From: Bacillota bacterium
GTDB taxonomy: Bacteria > Bacillota > Clostridia > Lachnospirales > Anaerotignaceae
DNA length: 64,000 bases
Assembly: GCA_021768705.1 (NCBI GenBank)
Contig: JAETUG010000009.1
Location: forward strand, 16,536 to 80,535
Direction of reading: 5' to 3'
In this document: positions 39,512 through 47,374 of the stretch, piece after piece
Numbering within the stretch: position 1 is the first letter of the stretch
How the letters are laid out: every line of letters begins with the position of its first letter
The notes under the pieces: generated by a model
Databases searched by the model: none
The model's input: the letters and a program-made list of their open reading frames with translations, nothing else
What the model was told of the DNA's origin: nothing
Translations under genes and position numbers: made by a program

Positions 39512-39710
39512 AAAATACAAGATCACAATTCAAAATCTGCTGACAGTGAAAAGCATCGTGACCATCATCCTGACGGTCATTTTTTCTTATCTGGCAGTAG
39601 TGGGGCGCATCAGCGGGGAGCAGTTTTTGACGATCTTCTCCGTGGTGGTGGCATTTTATTTCGGGACACAGTACCAGAAGGGGAAGGAGGATACAGAGGA
39701 TGACAAATAA
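39504..39710 (+). CDS. holin-like protein
   Basis: The 68-residue protein has two membrane helices (LTVKSIVTIILTVIFSYLAVV and FLTIFSVVVAFYFGTQYQ) and a charged C-terminus (KGKEDTEDDK). Size, topology and place before the endolysin fit a phage holin. Confidence 0.85.
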   Translation: MNEKYKITIQNLLTVKSIVTIILTVIFSYLAVVGRISGEQFLTIFSVVVAFYFGTQYQKGKEDTEDDK

Positions 39711-40326
39711 AGAATTTATCGACATGATCGGTAAGGCGGCTGTGGCGGAGTATGAGCGGTTCAAGATTCTGCCCTCCCTAACCATCGCACAAGCCATTCT
39801 GGAAAGCAACTGGGGCAAGTCTGGGCTGTCCCAGAAAGCCCATAACTACTTCGGTATGAAGGCAGGCAGCGGATGGAAGGGTGCTACATATAATGCCCAG
39901 ACCCAGGAGCAGACGCCGGCGGGACAAGCCTTTACCATTAACGCTGCCTTTCGGGCATACCCTAATGTGCAGGCGGGGATTCGGGGGTATTATGTGTTCC
40001 TGCAGTATCCCAGATATGCCAATCTGAAAGGCGTGACAGATTATAAGGAGGCTTGTAGGCTGATTAAGGCCGATGGCTGGGCAACAGATGTAAGCTATAC
40101 GGACAAGCTGGTAAGCCTGATCGAAAAGTATGGGCTGGTGAAATATGATGAGGAGGTTTTATTTGTGCCGGAAAAAGACGATATCAAAGTAAATGATAAG
40201 AAATTTAAAATGAACATGGTTCGAATCAACGGGGAGACCTATGTAAAAACCAGAGATTTGGAACAGGCGGAGGAGATCGAAGTCACCAATGAGGGCAGAA
40301 TGCCTGTTATCATTATTAAAGGATGA
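39700..40326 (+). CDS. endolysin, GH73 glucosaminidase
   Basis: The 208-residue protein has a GH73 domain (residues ~5-145) with probable catalytic Glu35 in AQAILESNWGKSGLS, then NYFGMKA and RAYPNVQAGIRGYYVFLQ. The C-terminal ~55 residues form a small domain seen in stalk-like copper-amine-oxidase N-type repeats (VNDKKFKMNMVRINGETYVK). It should cut peptidoglycan glycan strands. Overlaps the holin by 11 bp. Confidence 0.92.
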   Translation: MTNKEFIDMIGKAAVAEYERFKILPSLTIAQAILESNWGKSGLSQKAHNYFGMKAGSGWKGATYNAQTQEQTPAGQAFTINAAFRAYPNVQAGIRGYYVFLQYPRYANLKGVTDYKEACRLIKADGWATDVSYTDKLVSLIEKYGLVKYDEEVLFVPEKDDIKVNDKKFKMNMVRINGETYVKTRDLEQAEEIEVTNEGRMPVIIIKG

Positions 40327-40351
40327 CAGAATCACAGGAAAACTGTTGTGG

Positions 40352-40376
40352 CGGGGCGAAAGCCCCGTCTTTTTTT
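40352..40376 (+). terminator. terminator of the late operon
   Basis: CGGGGC (40352-40357), tetraloop GAAA and GCCCCG (40362-40367), then TCTTTTTTTT. It isolates the methylase gene from late transcription. Confidence 0.9.
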
Positions 40377-40457
40377 ATTGCGGAATGATCTCTCCTGAGA
40401 CCATGAGACTGCTTGATACTGTATCTATGAGACAATAGAAAGAAAAGGAGTGGTATC

Positions 40458-41210
40458 ATGGACAGTTTCATTTCATGGGTTGGAGGAAAGAAGCAGCTTA
40501 GAAAAGAGATCATCAAAAGGTTTCCTGTGGAAGGTGTGGAGAAATATGTGGAGGTTTTCGGCGGTGCGGGCTGGGTGTTATTCGGCAAAGAACCCCATAA
40601 AAAAGAGATCTACAATGATATCAATGGGGAACTGGTAAACCTCTTTCGGATGGTCAAATATCATCCTGATGCACTGGAAGTGGAATTAGCCTTTATGCTG
40701 AATAGTAGGGAGGAATTTTTTCGACAAAAGATGATGCCACCGGAACGATTGACGGAACTGCAGCGGGCGGCAAGGCTGTATTATCTGATTAGGGCTTCCT
40801 ATGGCTCGAAGGTAAGTACGTTTGGATGTCATTTTAGAGATGTATCCGTAATAAAGAATTTACAGGAAGTACATAAAAGGCTGGCGAATGTGTTGATCGA
40901 AAACAAATCCTTTGAAGAGATCATCCGGCAGCAGGATAGCGAGGGTACTTTGTTTTATCTGGATCCGCCCTATCATGGGACAGAAAAATTCTATGAGATG
41001 GAGAATGGTTTTGGAGAGGACAGGCATCGGGAACTGGCGGAGCTGCTTCGCAACGCAAAAGGAAAGTGGATCCTTTCCTACAATGATGATTCATTTGTAA
41101 GGGAGTTGTATCAGGACTTCAGGATTGAAGAAATTGAGAGGAAAAATAACATGGGAATGGCCGTTGGAGGAAATAAAGTTTTTAGGGAACTGATTATTCG
41201 GAATTACTGA
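40458..41210 (+). CDS. Dam-like (D12) adenine DNA methyltransferase
   Basis: The 250-residue enzyme has the SAM-binding FGGAGWVLF (34-42) and the catalytic DPPY (169-172), the order of D12-class alpha methylases. It sits after the late terminator, next to attR, and has its own RBS (AAAAGGAGTGG), the usual place for lysogenic-conversion cargo. It may protect phage DNA from restriction or change host gene expression. No partner endonuclease was seen. Confidence 0.92.
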   Translation: MDSFISWVGGKKQLRKEIIKRFPVEGVEKYVEVFGGAGWVLFGKEPHKKEIYNDINGELVNLFRMVKYHPDALEVELAFMLNSREEFFRQKMMPPERLTELQRAARLYYLIRASYGSKVSTFGCHFRDVSVIKNLQEVHKRLANVLIENKSFEEIIRQQDSEGTLFYLDPPYHGTEKFYEMENGFGEDRHRELAELLRNAKGKWILSYNDDSFVRELYQDFRIEEIERKNNMGMAVGGNKVFRELIIRNY

Positions 41211-41224
41211 TAAAATCAAGGAGT

Positions 41225-41248
41225 ACTTTTGTTTCAGGTGTATCAACA
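41225..41248. other. attR: P arm plus core
   Basis: ACTTTTGTTTCAGGTG (41225-41240) is the left arm of the reconstructed attP, followed by the core TATCAACA (41241-41248). Across the core the host deacetylase frame is kept (GTT GAT codons on the minus strand at both ends). Confidence 0.9.
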
Positions 41249-41790
41249 TCCCACTGTATTGTATAATACCCATTTGCTTCTGCTGTTTCGATCACATGAT
41301 TATCATATTCCCCAAAAGGCGGGCGAAAAAGATCCATTTCCATCCCTGTCAGATCTTTTACATTCTGGTGGCATTTTTGCAATTCCTGGGAGATCTGTTC
41401 AGAGGAAATCTGGCTCATATGAGGATGTGTGGCAGAATGATTTCCCAGATCGTGACCCGCTTCTGCGATTTTCTTCACTTCATCGGGATATTTTTCGACC
41501 CAATAGCCGCAGAGAAAGAAAGTAGCTTTTACATCATTTTCTGCTAAGATACGAAGAAGTTCATCTGTGTCCTCAGCGCCCCAAGCGGCGTCAAAGCTGA
41601 CAGAAATCTGCGGTTTTTCTGTTTGTACGCAATAAATTGGAAGTTTCCGTTCTGCGTTGGCGGTCACCATGGCAGAGACCCTTGCGGCGGCAGGAGGAAG
41701 AGCGAAGGCGGCAGATGCCAGCAGCAGCCCGCCCAACGCCAGGCAGCCTACCATTTTTTTGGTAATATGTATCGTTTTGAAAAATTTCAT
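41241..41790 (-). pseudogene. 5' fragment of prophage-interrupted polysaccharide deacetylase (PdaB-like)
   Basis: ATG 41790 follows CGGAGGGATT. A membrane or signal segment (MVGCLALGGLLLASAAFAL) is followed by a NodB domain with ISVSFDAAWG, HSATHPHM, RPPFGEY and YTIQWDVD. The frame crosses the core and ends 16 codons later in prophage DNA (stop at 41194). Motif 4 (WDVDSLDW) is cut and motif 5 (LFHND) lies 38 kb away, so the lysogen should lack active enzyme. The joined product has 265 residues and fits PdaB-like enzymes needed for spore quality. Confidence 0.9.
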
Positions 41791-41856
41791 AGAAATCCCT
41801 CCGAGGGTTTTTACTAGCAGTATATTTCGCGGGTGGAAAAAAATGAACAGGAAAAA

Positions 41857-41885
41857 GGGCACCTTTAAAGGTGCCCCCTTTTTTG
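41857..41885. terminator. bidirectional terminator
   Basis: GGGCACCT-TTAA-AGGTGCCC (41857-41876) is a perfect stem with A-rich sequence before and T-rich after it, ending the leftward ymaF-like gene. It also lies just before the deacetylase transcription unit. Confidence 0.85.
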
Positions 41886-42263
41886 TTAGTCACATTCAAA
41901 ATCAAGTGGACTTTCGACCAGGGATGCCACCTGGAATCTATGTCTATGACCATCTTCTTCTGTCCATGCGCTGGCAAAATGCACGTGTTTCCCATTGCCA
42001 ACTTCGATAGCAGGGGAGGACGTACCACAGAATTCATGGAAATGGCCATCAGCAAAGTCCGTGTGGAATTTTATTTCATGCACATGGCTATCACCATACC
42101 GAATTGCTTCACCGGATACAGTAGCAAAACGATGATTATGGCATTCCTCTTCTTCGTTGAAAATAGCTGTGCTGCCGGTGATTTCGTGAACGTGGCGCTG
42201 CCTTCTGCGGTCATTGCGGTCATCATCCCAACCCCAGCAATTGCAGCGGTCGAACTGACTCAT
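41886..42263 (-). CDS. ymaF: YmaF-family His-rich protein
   Basis: The 125-residue protein has repeated HVHE/HNHR/HRHRF blocks (RHVHEITGSTAI, CHNHRFATVSGE, SHVHEIKFHTDF, HVHFASAWTEED), characteristic of the YmaF family. The histidines suggest metal binding. Function is unknown. The RBS is AAAGGAGAAG. Confidence 0.85.
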   Translation of the reverse strand: MSQFDRCNCWGWDDDRNDRRRQRHVHEITGSTAIFNEEEECHNHRFATVSGEAIRYGDSHVHEIKFHTDFADGHFHEFCGTSSPAIEVGNGKHVHFASAWTEEDGHRHRFQVASLVESPLDFECD

Positions 42264-42504
42264 GTTTTCTTCTCCTTTCGTTTTGGGTTATGCTATATCC
42301 TATGTAGCAGGACAAAAAAGGTGCATAGCCTGTTTTCAATTGTATGACAGAAAGAAGAAGGCGGCAGCATTTTTTGTGCTGAAAGAAATCCGTAGGAAAG
42401 CAGATCGGAGAAACTTCCTCTACAGAACCCTTGCATTTTCTTTTCAATCTGCTAGAATAAATAAGTTAAGAGATTTTTTTGTTTTGCACAAAGGAGAAAG
42501 AAAA

Positions 42505-43659
42505 ATGGAAGAAATGGTGTTTCAGATTGGGCCTATCCGTCCCCCCAGTGAAGCCAACAGCTTGCTGCTGCGGGTAACGGTTAACTGCCCTTGGAATAAA
42601 TGTAAATTTTGTATGTTATATAAAAAATACGATTTCCATACTCGCCCGGTGGAAGATGTCAAAAAGGATATCGATACCATGGCGGAACTGCGTGATCGTA
42701 TCTTGCAGTATAAAAAAGACGGTGAATGGGATATCACTGCTATCAACCAGGATTATCAGACCCTGACAACAGACGACCAGCGTTGGTGCTACCATATGGT
42801 GTTCCGCTGGATGACAGAAGGCGACTGTAATTCTATTTTCCTGCAGGATGCCAATACCATGTGTCTGCGTGCCGACTGGCTGGCGGAGATCATCCGTTAT
42901 GTGCGCGTAAAGCTTCCCGAGATCAAACGTATCACATCCTACGGCAGAGCCAATACTTTGGCGAAAATCAGCCCCGAGGATTATAAAATGCTGAAGGAAG
43001 CTGGCTTAGACCGTATCCACTCCGGCTATGAATCTGGCTCTGATAAGGTGTTGGCTCTCATTGAAAAGGGTTGTACCCAAGAAGAACAAATCATCGGTGG
43101 CAGAAAGGTCAGAGAAGCAGGCATCGAATTATCCATCTATTTCATGCCCGGTGTTGGCGGAAAAGAGCTTTCTGATGATAATGCCATTGAAACAGCGAAG
43201 GTCATCAATGCGGTGAACCCCAATTTCGTTCGCCTGCGTACTTTCGTTCTGCGTACCGGCTCTCTGATGGAAGAGGTGCGGGATGCCGGTGGCTGGACAG
43301 AAGATACCGATATGAACAAACTGCTGGAAATCAGAAAATTACTGGCGCATATCGACCCGACAAAAGCCAACGGCAAGATCACCAGCGATCATATCATCAA
43401 CTTGCTGCAGGAAGTCAATGGTGATATGGATACAGACCTGCCCTGGATGCTGGAATATATCGATTCCTTCTTGGCACTGCCTGAACTGGAACAGAGAAAA
43501 TATCAGCTGGCACGCCGTATGGGCTTCCCTCTGGACTGGAAACAGCTTTGGCGCATGAAGGAAAGCGACAGATTGATCATCGAAGATATGGCGAAAAATA
43601 TCGCCGACGAAGCGGAATGGGAAAAGAAACTCCATACCTATATGGATCACTATATTTAA
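42505..43659 (+). CDS. radical SAM protein
   Basis: The 384-residue enzyme has the iron-sulfur motif VNCPWNKCKFCMLY (Cys spacing C-x4-C-x2-C), a SAM/TIM-barrel core (SIFLQDANTM, TSYGRANTLAKI, IHSGYESGSDKVL, YFMPGVGG) and a C-terminal helical part. It belongs to a group of clostridial radical SAM proteins of unknown substrate. ATG 42505 follows AAAGGAGAAAG. The ~240 bp in front hold no gene. Confidence 0.85.
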   Translation: MEEMVFQIGPIRPPSEANSLLLRVTVNCPWNKCKFCMLYKKYDFHTRPVEDVKKDIDTMAELRDRILQYKKDGEWDITAINQDYQTLTTDDQRWCYHMVFRWMTEGDCNSIFLQDANTMCLRADWLAEIIRYVRVKLPEIKRITSYGRANTLAKISPEDYKMLKEAGLDRIHSGYESGSDKVLALIEKGCTQEEQIIGGRKVREAGIELSIYFMPGVGGKELSDDNAIETAKVINAVNPNFVRLRTFVLRTGSLMEEVRDAGGWTEDTDMNKLLEIRKLLAHIDPTKANGKITSDHIINLLQEVNGDMDTDLPWMLEYIDSFLALPELEQRKYQLARRMGFPLDWKQLWRMKESDRLIIEDMAKNIADEAEWEKKLHTYMDHYI

Positions 43660-43672
43660 GGAGGCGTTGTAA

Positions 43673-43876
43673 ATGACAACAGAAACGCTTTTTACTGCGA
43701 TCATTCCTGCAATCCTGATTTTTTGCCTGGTATTTTTCAATATTCGCAAAATGCAAAAGCAGGCGAAGATCATGCGCATGGAAAAGGAAGGGAAATGCGG
43801 CAGTGGCTGCGCAGGTTGTGCCCATAGCAAAGGCTGTCATTCTCCTCAGAAGAAGGAAGAAGAACTGAAAAAATAA
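43673..43876 (+). CDS. FeoB-associated Cys-rich membrane protein-like
   Basis: The 67-residue protein has one N-terminal membrane helix (LFTAIIPAILIFCLVFFNI), a basic stretch and a CGSGCAGCAHSKGCH cluster, as in the small Cys-rich proteins near ferrous iron transporters. Here it follows the radical SAM gene by 13 bp, so it may serve iron handling for that enzyme. Confidence 0.75.
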   Translation: MTTETLFTAIIPAILIFCLVFFNIRKMQKQAKIMRMEKEGKCGSGCAGCAHSKGCHSPQKKEEELKK

Positions 43877-43882
43877 AAAAAG

Positions 43883-43921
43883 ACCTCAAACCCATTGCAT
43901 ATCAAGTGGTTTGAGGTTTTT
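43883..43921. terminator. bidirectional terminator between convergent genes
   Basis: ACCTCAAACC (43883-43892) pairs with GGTTTGAGGT (43908-43917), with A7 upstream and T6 downstream. Confidence 0.88.
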
Positions 43922-43927
43922 TAATTT

Positions 43928-44641
43928 CTATTCTGCTTTATTTGTTTTCGATTCGTGTTCATTCCGATACCGAGTCATCAGCCCGTGAAACAGTTCTTCT
44001 GCTGTAGGTGGGGTGAAGCTAATGGCATTGGCGCCGGCTTCTACCGTTTTGCGGATGGTTTCACGAGAGGGGCCTCCTGTAGCGATGATCGGCACATCCG
44101 GATAACGTTCTCGAATGATACGAACCACTTCCGGTGTGCGGGCTGCTGCGGAAACATTTAAAATACTGGTTCCTGCCTCTAGACGGGCATCGATATCTGT
44201 GTTTTCATCCAATACTGTCACAACGATCGGAATATCTACGACACGGGCGATCTGTTCGATGACAGTATTGCTGGTAGGTGCATTCACAACGACTGCCATT
44301 GCCCCCAGTGCTTCCGCGTCTTTTGCCAGCATAACAACACGGGCGCCTGTGGTCGTACCACCGCCAACGCCGCAGAATACGGGCAGGCTGGAAGTAGAAA
44401 CGATGGCATCGGCGATGATCTGCTGGGGAGTAAACGGATAGACAGCCAGCACTGCATCCGCATTGCAGTTGCGGATGATCGCGATATCGGTGGAAAAGAT
44501 CAGTGATTTGATGCGTCGCCCCATGATGACAATGCCGCTGGCAGCGTAGATTTCCTCTGGCATCGTTACAATATGATGGCTTCTCAGTTTTGTTTGGACA
44601 TGAGGGATTTTTTTCTCCAGTAGGACTTTTTTGTGATTCAA
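43928..44641 (-). CDS. TIM-barrel protein (hydrolase/aldolase-like), unknown substrate
   Basis: About 237 residues with alternating beta strands and helices: IVIMGRRIKSLIFSTDIAII, PVFCGVGGGTTTG, VVVNAPTSNTVIEQI, SILNVSAA, PIIATGGPSRETIRKTVEAGANAISF. The late GG...ANAISF block is a phosphate-binding site of ThiG/KDPG-aldolase-like barrels. Database entries often just say hydrolase. TTG 44641 lies 8 nt after AAAGGAAG; a GTG at 44650 is upstream in frame. Confidence 0.65.
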   Translation of the reverse strand: MNHKKVLLEKKIPHVQTKLRSHHIVTMPEEIYAASGIVIMGRRIKSLIFSTDIAIIRNCNADAVLAVYPFTPQQIIADAIVSTSSLPVFCGVGGGTTTGARVVMLAKDAEALGAMAVVVNAPTSNTVIEQIARVVDIPIVVTVLDENTDIDARLEAGTSILNVSAAARTPEVVRIIRERYPDVPIIATGGPSRETIRKTVEAGANAISFTPPTAEELFHGLMTRYRNEHESKTNKAE

Positions 44642-44851
44642 AGGCAACACTTCCTTTCTTTTTTTGCAGATGTAGATATTATAAAAATTATGTAACTATC
44701 TTATGTAACCATTATACGTTGTAGGAGAAGCGATTGTCAAGCAGATGGAATTTTTGAAAAGAATGGGTGTGATCGGTCGGACTTGACAGAGATAAAGTTT
44801 GGCTATAAACTACAAGAAAGCATTTTTGTCAATTTATTGAATTTTGGAGTG

Positions 44852-45769
44852 ATGAGTTTGGAGGCTTATATAGCTTTGATCTGTTCTCTTGTGCTGAATG
44901 CCGTTTTGCTGATACGCATGGGAAATAAGAAGGTGCGGGAACAGGAGAACAACATAACAGAAGAAGAGATCCGCCAGATGGTAGATGCCGGCGGCGATAA
45001 TGGCTCTATCGATGAAAACGAAAAAGAAATGATCAACAATATCTTCGAACTGAGTAATATCTCAGTGGGGAATATCGCTACGCATCGAACAGATATTGTT
45101 GCGGTCCCTCTGGATGCCACGCTGGAAGAAATCAAAAGTGTCACGGCAGAGGAAAAATATTCCCGAATCGTCGTTTATGATGACAATATCGATAATATCG
45201 TCGGTGTATGTCATGTAAAGGATATGGTCAAATATATCCTTGCGGATGTCACTCGTGTAGAAGAAGGTCATTTTCATTTGGAAGATATCCTGATGCAGCC
45301 CTATTTCATCCCTTTTTCCAAAAAAGTGGACGAGTTGCTGCAGGAAATGCAGCGGGAAAAGGTACACATGGCCATCGTCATCGATGAATATGGCGGTACA
45401 GCCGGTATCGTCACCATGGAAGATATCATGGAAGAGATTTTTGGCAATATCTTTGATGAATACGATGTGGAAGAAGAAGAGGATATCACTTTGATGGAGG
45501 ATGGGGTCTATCGCATCAACGGTACCACCGATCTGCAGGATGTGGAAGAACAGCTGGAGATCACCTTCGAAGAAACAGAAGATTATGATACCCTTGGGGG
45601 CTACCTCATTGGTCAGCTGGGGCGTATTCCCGAAGAAGATGAAGCCATCGAAATTGCGCTCTGCGGCTGGCTGTTCCGGATCGAGGGCATCGAAGAAAAA
45701 CGTATCGATAAGGTTTTTGCTACAAAATTACCAGAAGAAACACAAGAAGAGGTTGTTTCCGAGGAATGA
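44852..45769 (+). CDS. CorC/HlyC-type CBS-domain protein, short membrane part
   Basis: The 305-residue protein has one N-terminal membrane helix (LEAYIALICSLVLNAVLLI) in place of the full four-helix DUF21 domain, then an acidic linker, two CBS domains (~90-205; SRIVVYDDNIDNIVGVCHVKD, HMAIVIDEYGGTAGIVTMEDI) and a CorC_HlyC C-terminal domain (YRINGTTDLQDVEEQLEITF). Such proteins are linked to divalent cation homeostasis. ATG 44852 follows TTTGGAGTG; an earlier frame opens at a TTG (44783). Confidence 0.82.
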   Translation: MSLEAYIALICSLVLNAVLLIRMGNKKVREQENNITEEEIRQMVDAGGDNGSIDENEKEMINNIFELSNISVGNIATHRTDIVAVPLDATLEEIKSVTAEEKYSRIVVYDDNIDNIVGVCHVKDMVKYILADVTRVEEGHFHLEDILMQPYFIPFSKKVDELLQEMQREKVHMAIVIDEYGGTAGIVTMEDIMEEIFGNIFDEYDVEEEEDITLMEDGVYRINGTTDLQDVEEQLEITFEETEDYDTLGGYLIGQLGRIPEEDEAIEIALCGWLFRIEGIEEKRIDKVFATKLPEETQEEVVSEE

Positions 45770-45792
45770 TTTTTTATAAGGAGGAATGTTTT

Positions 45793-46305
45793 ATGTTAAA
45801 TGAAAAAGTTGTGGAACTGCTGAATGATCAGATTGTAAAGGAATTCTATTCCGCTTATTTGTATCTGGATTTCTCCAATTTCTATTCTGAAAAAGGCTTG
45901 GATGGCTTTGCAAACTGGTATCGCATCCAGGCACAGGAAGAAAGAGACCATGCACTGCTGTTCTATGATTACCTGCACAACAACAGTGAAAAGGTAACAC
46001 TGGGTGCTATTGATGCCCCCGGCGTAAAACTGGATGCTCTGATGGATCCTCTGAAGGAAGGTCTGAAGCATGAAGAATATGTAACAGATCTGATTCATAC
46101 CATCTACGCTGCTGCAAAGGATGTAAATGACTTCCGCACCATGCAGTTTTTGGATTGGTTCGTAAAAGAACAGGGGGAAGAAGAAAAGAATGCCAACGAC
46201 CTCATCACAAAGATGGAACTGTTTGGCAGCGATCCTAAGAGCCTGTATATGCTGGATCAGGAACTGGGCGCAAGAGTATACACAGCACCTTCTCTGGTTC
46301 TGTAA
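45793..46305 (+). CDS. ftnA: ferritin
   Basis: The 170-residue protein is a non-haem ferritin with diiron ligands Glu17, Glu50 and His53 (IVKEFYSAYLYL; QAQEERDHALLF) and the second pair in the EQGEEEKNAND helix. It stores iron after ferroxidation. ATG 45793 follows AAGGAGG. A terminator follows. Confidence 0.93.
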   Translation: MLNEKVVELLNDQIVKEFYSAYLYLDFSNFYSEKGLDGFANWYRIQAQEERDHALLFYDYLHNNSEKVTLGAIDAPGVKLDALMDPLKEGLKHEEYVTDLIHTIYAAAKDVNDFRTMQFLDWFVKEQGEEEKNANDLITKMELFGSDPKSLYMLDQELGARVYTAPSLVL

Positions 46306-46342
46306 GCAGCATTTTATCAGAATCTGGTTCAATATGCTTTCG

Positions 46343-46374
46343 AAAAGACACGATTTTTCCGTGTCTTTTTTTTC
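46343..46374 (+). terminator. ferritin terminator
   Basis: AAAAGACACG (46343-46352), short loop, CGTGTCTTTT (46360-46369), then more T. Confidence 0.92.
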
Positions 46375-46433
46375 ACCAAAAAATTTGTCCATTCATACTC
46401 TGAAATAGAAAAGAACGAGAGGATGGATTCTTT

Positions 46434-47240
46434 ATGCCCAATAATAACTGGTATGAAACAAGCGATGATATGATGATGCCCCTGCCTTTGACACCAGAAC
46501 AGGCGAATGAAGTCGTAAATGAAAGGACACTGACGGAGGAAATGACGGATGATACTGCCCGCCGCCGTTTTCCCAGCATCACTTTGCCCAATAATACCAA
46601 TATCACTGTGATCCCCATCATCCCCGGTATCACGCTTTTTGGATATATCCGTTTTATGAATGCCAGCCCCGGTGAAACGAGGGTAGATATCTATGTCAAT
46701 GGACGGAAAGTGGCATCCAATCTGTTGTATCGCAATTTTACGGAATATATGAAAGTCTTTCCCGGCTGGTACCGTATCGCCGTCTATGCCGCAGGCACGA
46801 TCCGCAATCCCCTGACGGTGACGACGCTGCGGGTGGAAGCCAACAGCATCACCACACTGGCTGTCATTGGCCTTTCCGGGGATATCTCTACCTTGGCTAT
46901 CAATGACAGCCGTCGCTTCCTGAATCGAAATCGAGCTTATGTGCGCTTTGTACAGCTTTCCCCTAATGCGCCTACGATGGATGCCTACTGGGACGATGCC
47001 CTCGTTGTATCAGAACTGAATTACGAGGACATCAGCCGCTATATGACGGCAACGCCAGGCAGTCATAATCTGAAAATGCGGGATAGCCTCAGCGGAGCAA
47101 ATCTGGTAGAACATCCTGATGTGCAGGTGGAGGGCGGCAAAGCCTATACCATCTATATCGTGGGCGATATCAACGATAGAACAGGGCTGCAGATTCTGGT
47201 TCCGTTGGAAGGTGCCACCTATTTAAATTTTGGTGATTGA
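46434..47240 (+). CDS. protein with two DUF4397 domains
   Basis: The 268-residue protein has a Pro/Thr-rich acidic head and two tandem beta-sandwich repeats: GYIRFMNASPGETRVDIYVN ... and AYVRFVQLSPNAPTMDAYWD ..., each with the DUF4397 pattern (P-x-x-D-x-Y). No signal peptide is evident, though relatives are often surface or spore-coat associated. Function is unknown. Confidence 0.85.
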   Translation: MPNNNWYETSDDMMMPLPLTPEQANEVVNERTLTEEMTDDTARRRFPSITLPNNTNITVIPIIPGITLFGYIRFMNASPGETRVDIYVNGRKVASNLLYRNFTEYMKVFPGWYRIAVYAAGTIRNPLTVTTLRVEANSITTLAVIGLSGDISTLAINDSRRFLNRNRAYVRFVQLSPNAPTMDAYWDDALVVSELNYEDISRYMTATPGSHNLKMRDSLSGANLVEHPDVQVEGGKAYTIYIVGDINDRTGLQILVPLEGATYLNFGD

Positions 47241-47374
47241 TCTTCGATAAATTCAATGGATTTTTTTCTGAAAAACCTATACGAAAGTTGAAATAGTTGA
47301 TATAATATTCACAATGAAATGGAATCTGCTCGAAAAAAATTTTTGAGAAGTACGATTGAAAAAGGAGAATCATC

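Larger units (their letters stand above)
3325..41248. mobile_element. complete siphovirus-like prophage, serine-integrase type, in a deacetylase gene
   Basis: About 37.9 kb are bounded by the identical 8-bp core TATCAACA. It holds all expected modules: integration, repressor switch, replication, HK97-type packaging and capsid, long non-contractile tail (tape measure, Dit, Tal; no sheath gene seen), lysis, and cargo at both ends (toxin-antitoxin-like pair, lipoprotein, Dam methylase). The structural genes look intact. Decayed items are the fossil gene starts near 15 kb and the ACG start of ssb. Inducibility cannot be judged from sequence alone. Confidence 0.95.

Noticed and set aside
42262..42504. 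N-terminal extension of the radical SAM protein
   Set aside because: The open frame upstream of ATG 42505 lacks an RBS and similarity; ATG 42505 has AAAGGAG at good distance.
44665..44720. TTATGTAAC direct repeats upstream of the CBS-domain gene as an operator
   Set aside because: Only two short AT-rich copies with no nearby regulator; too weak to list.
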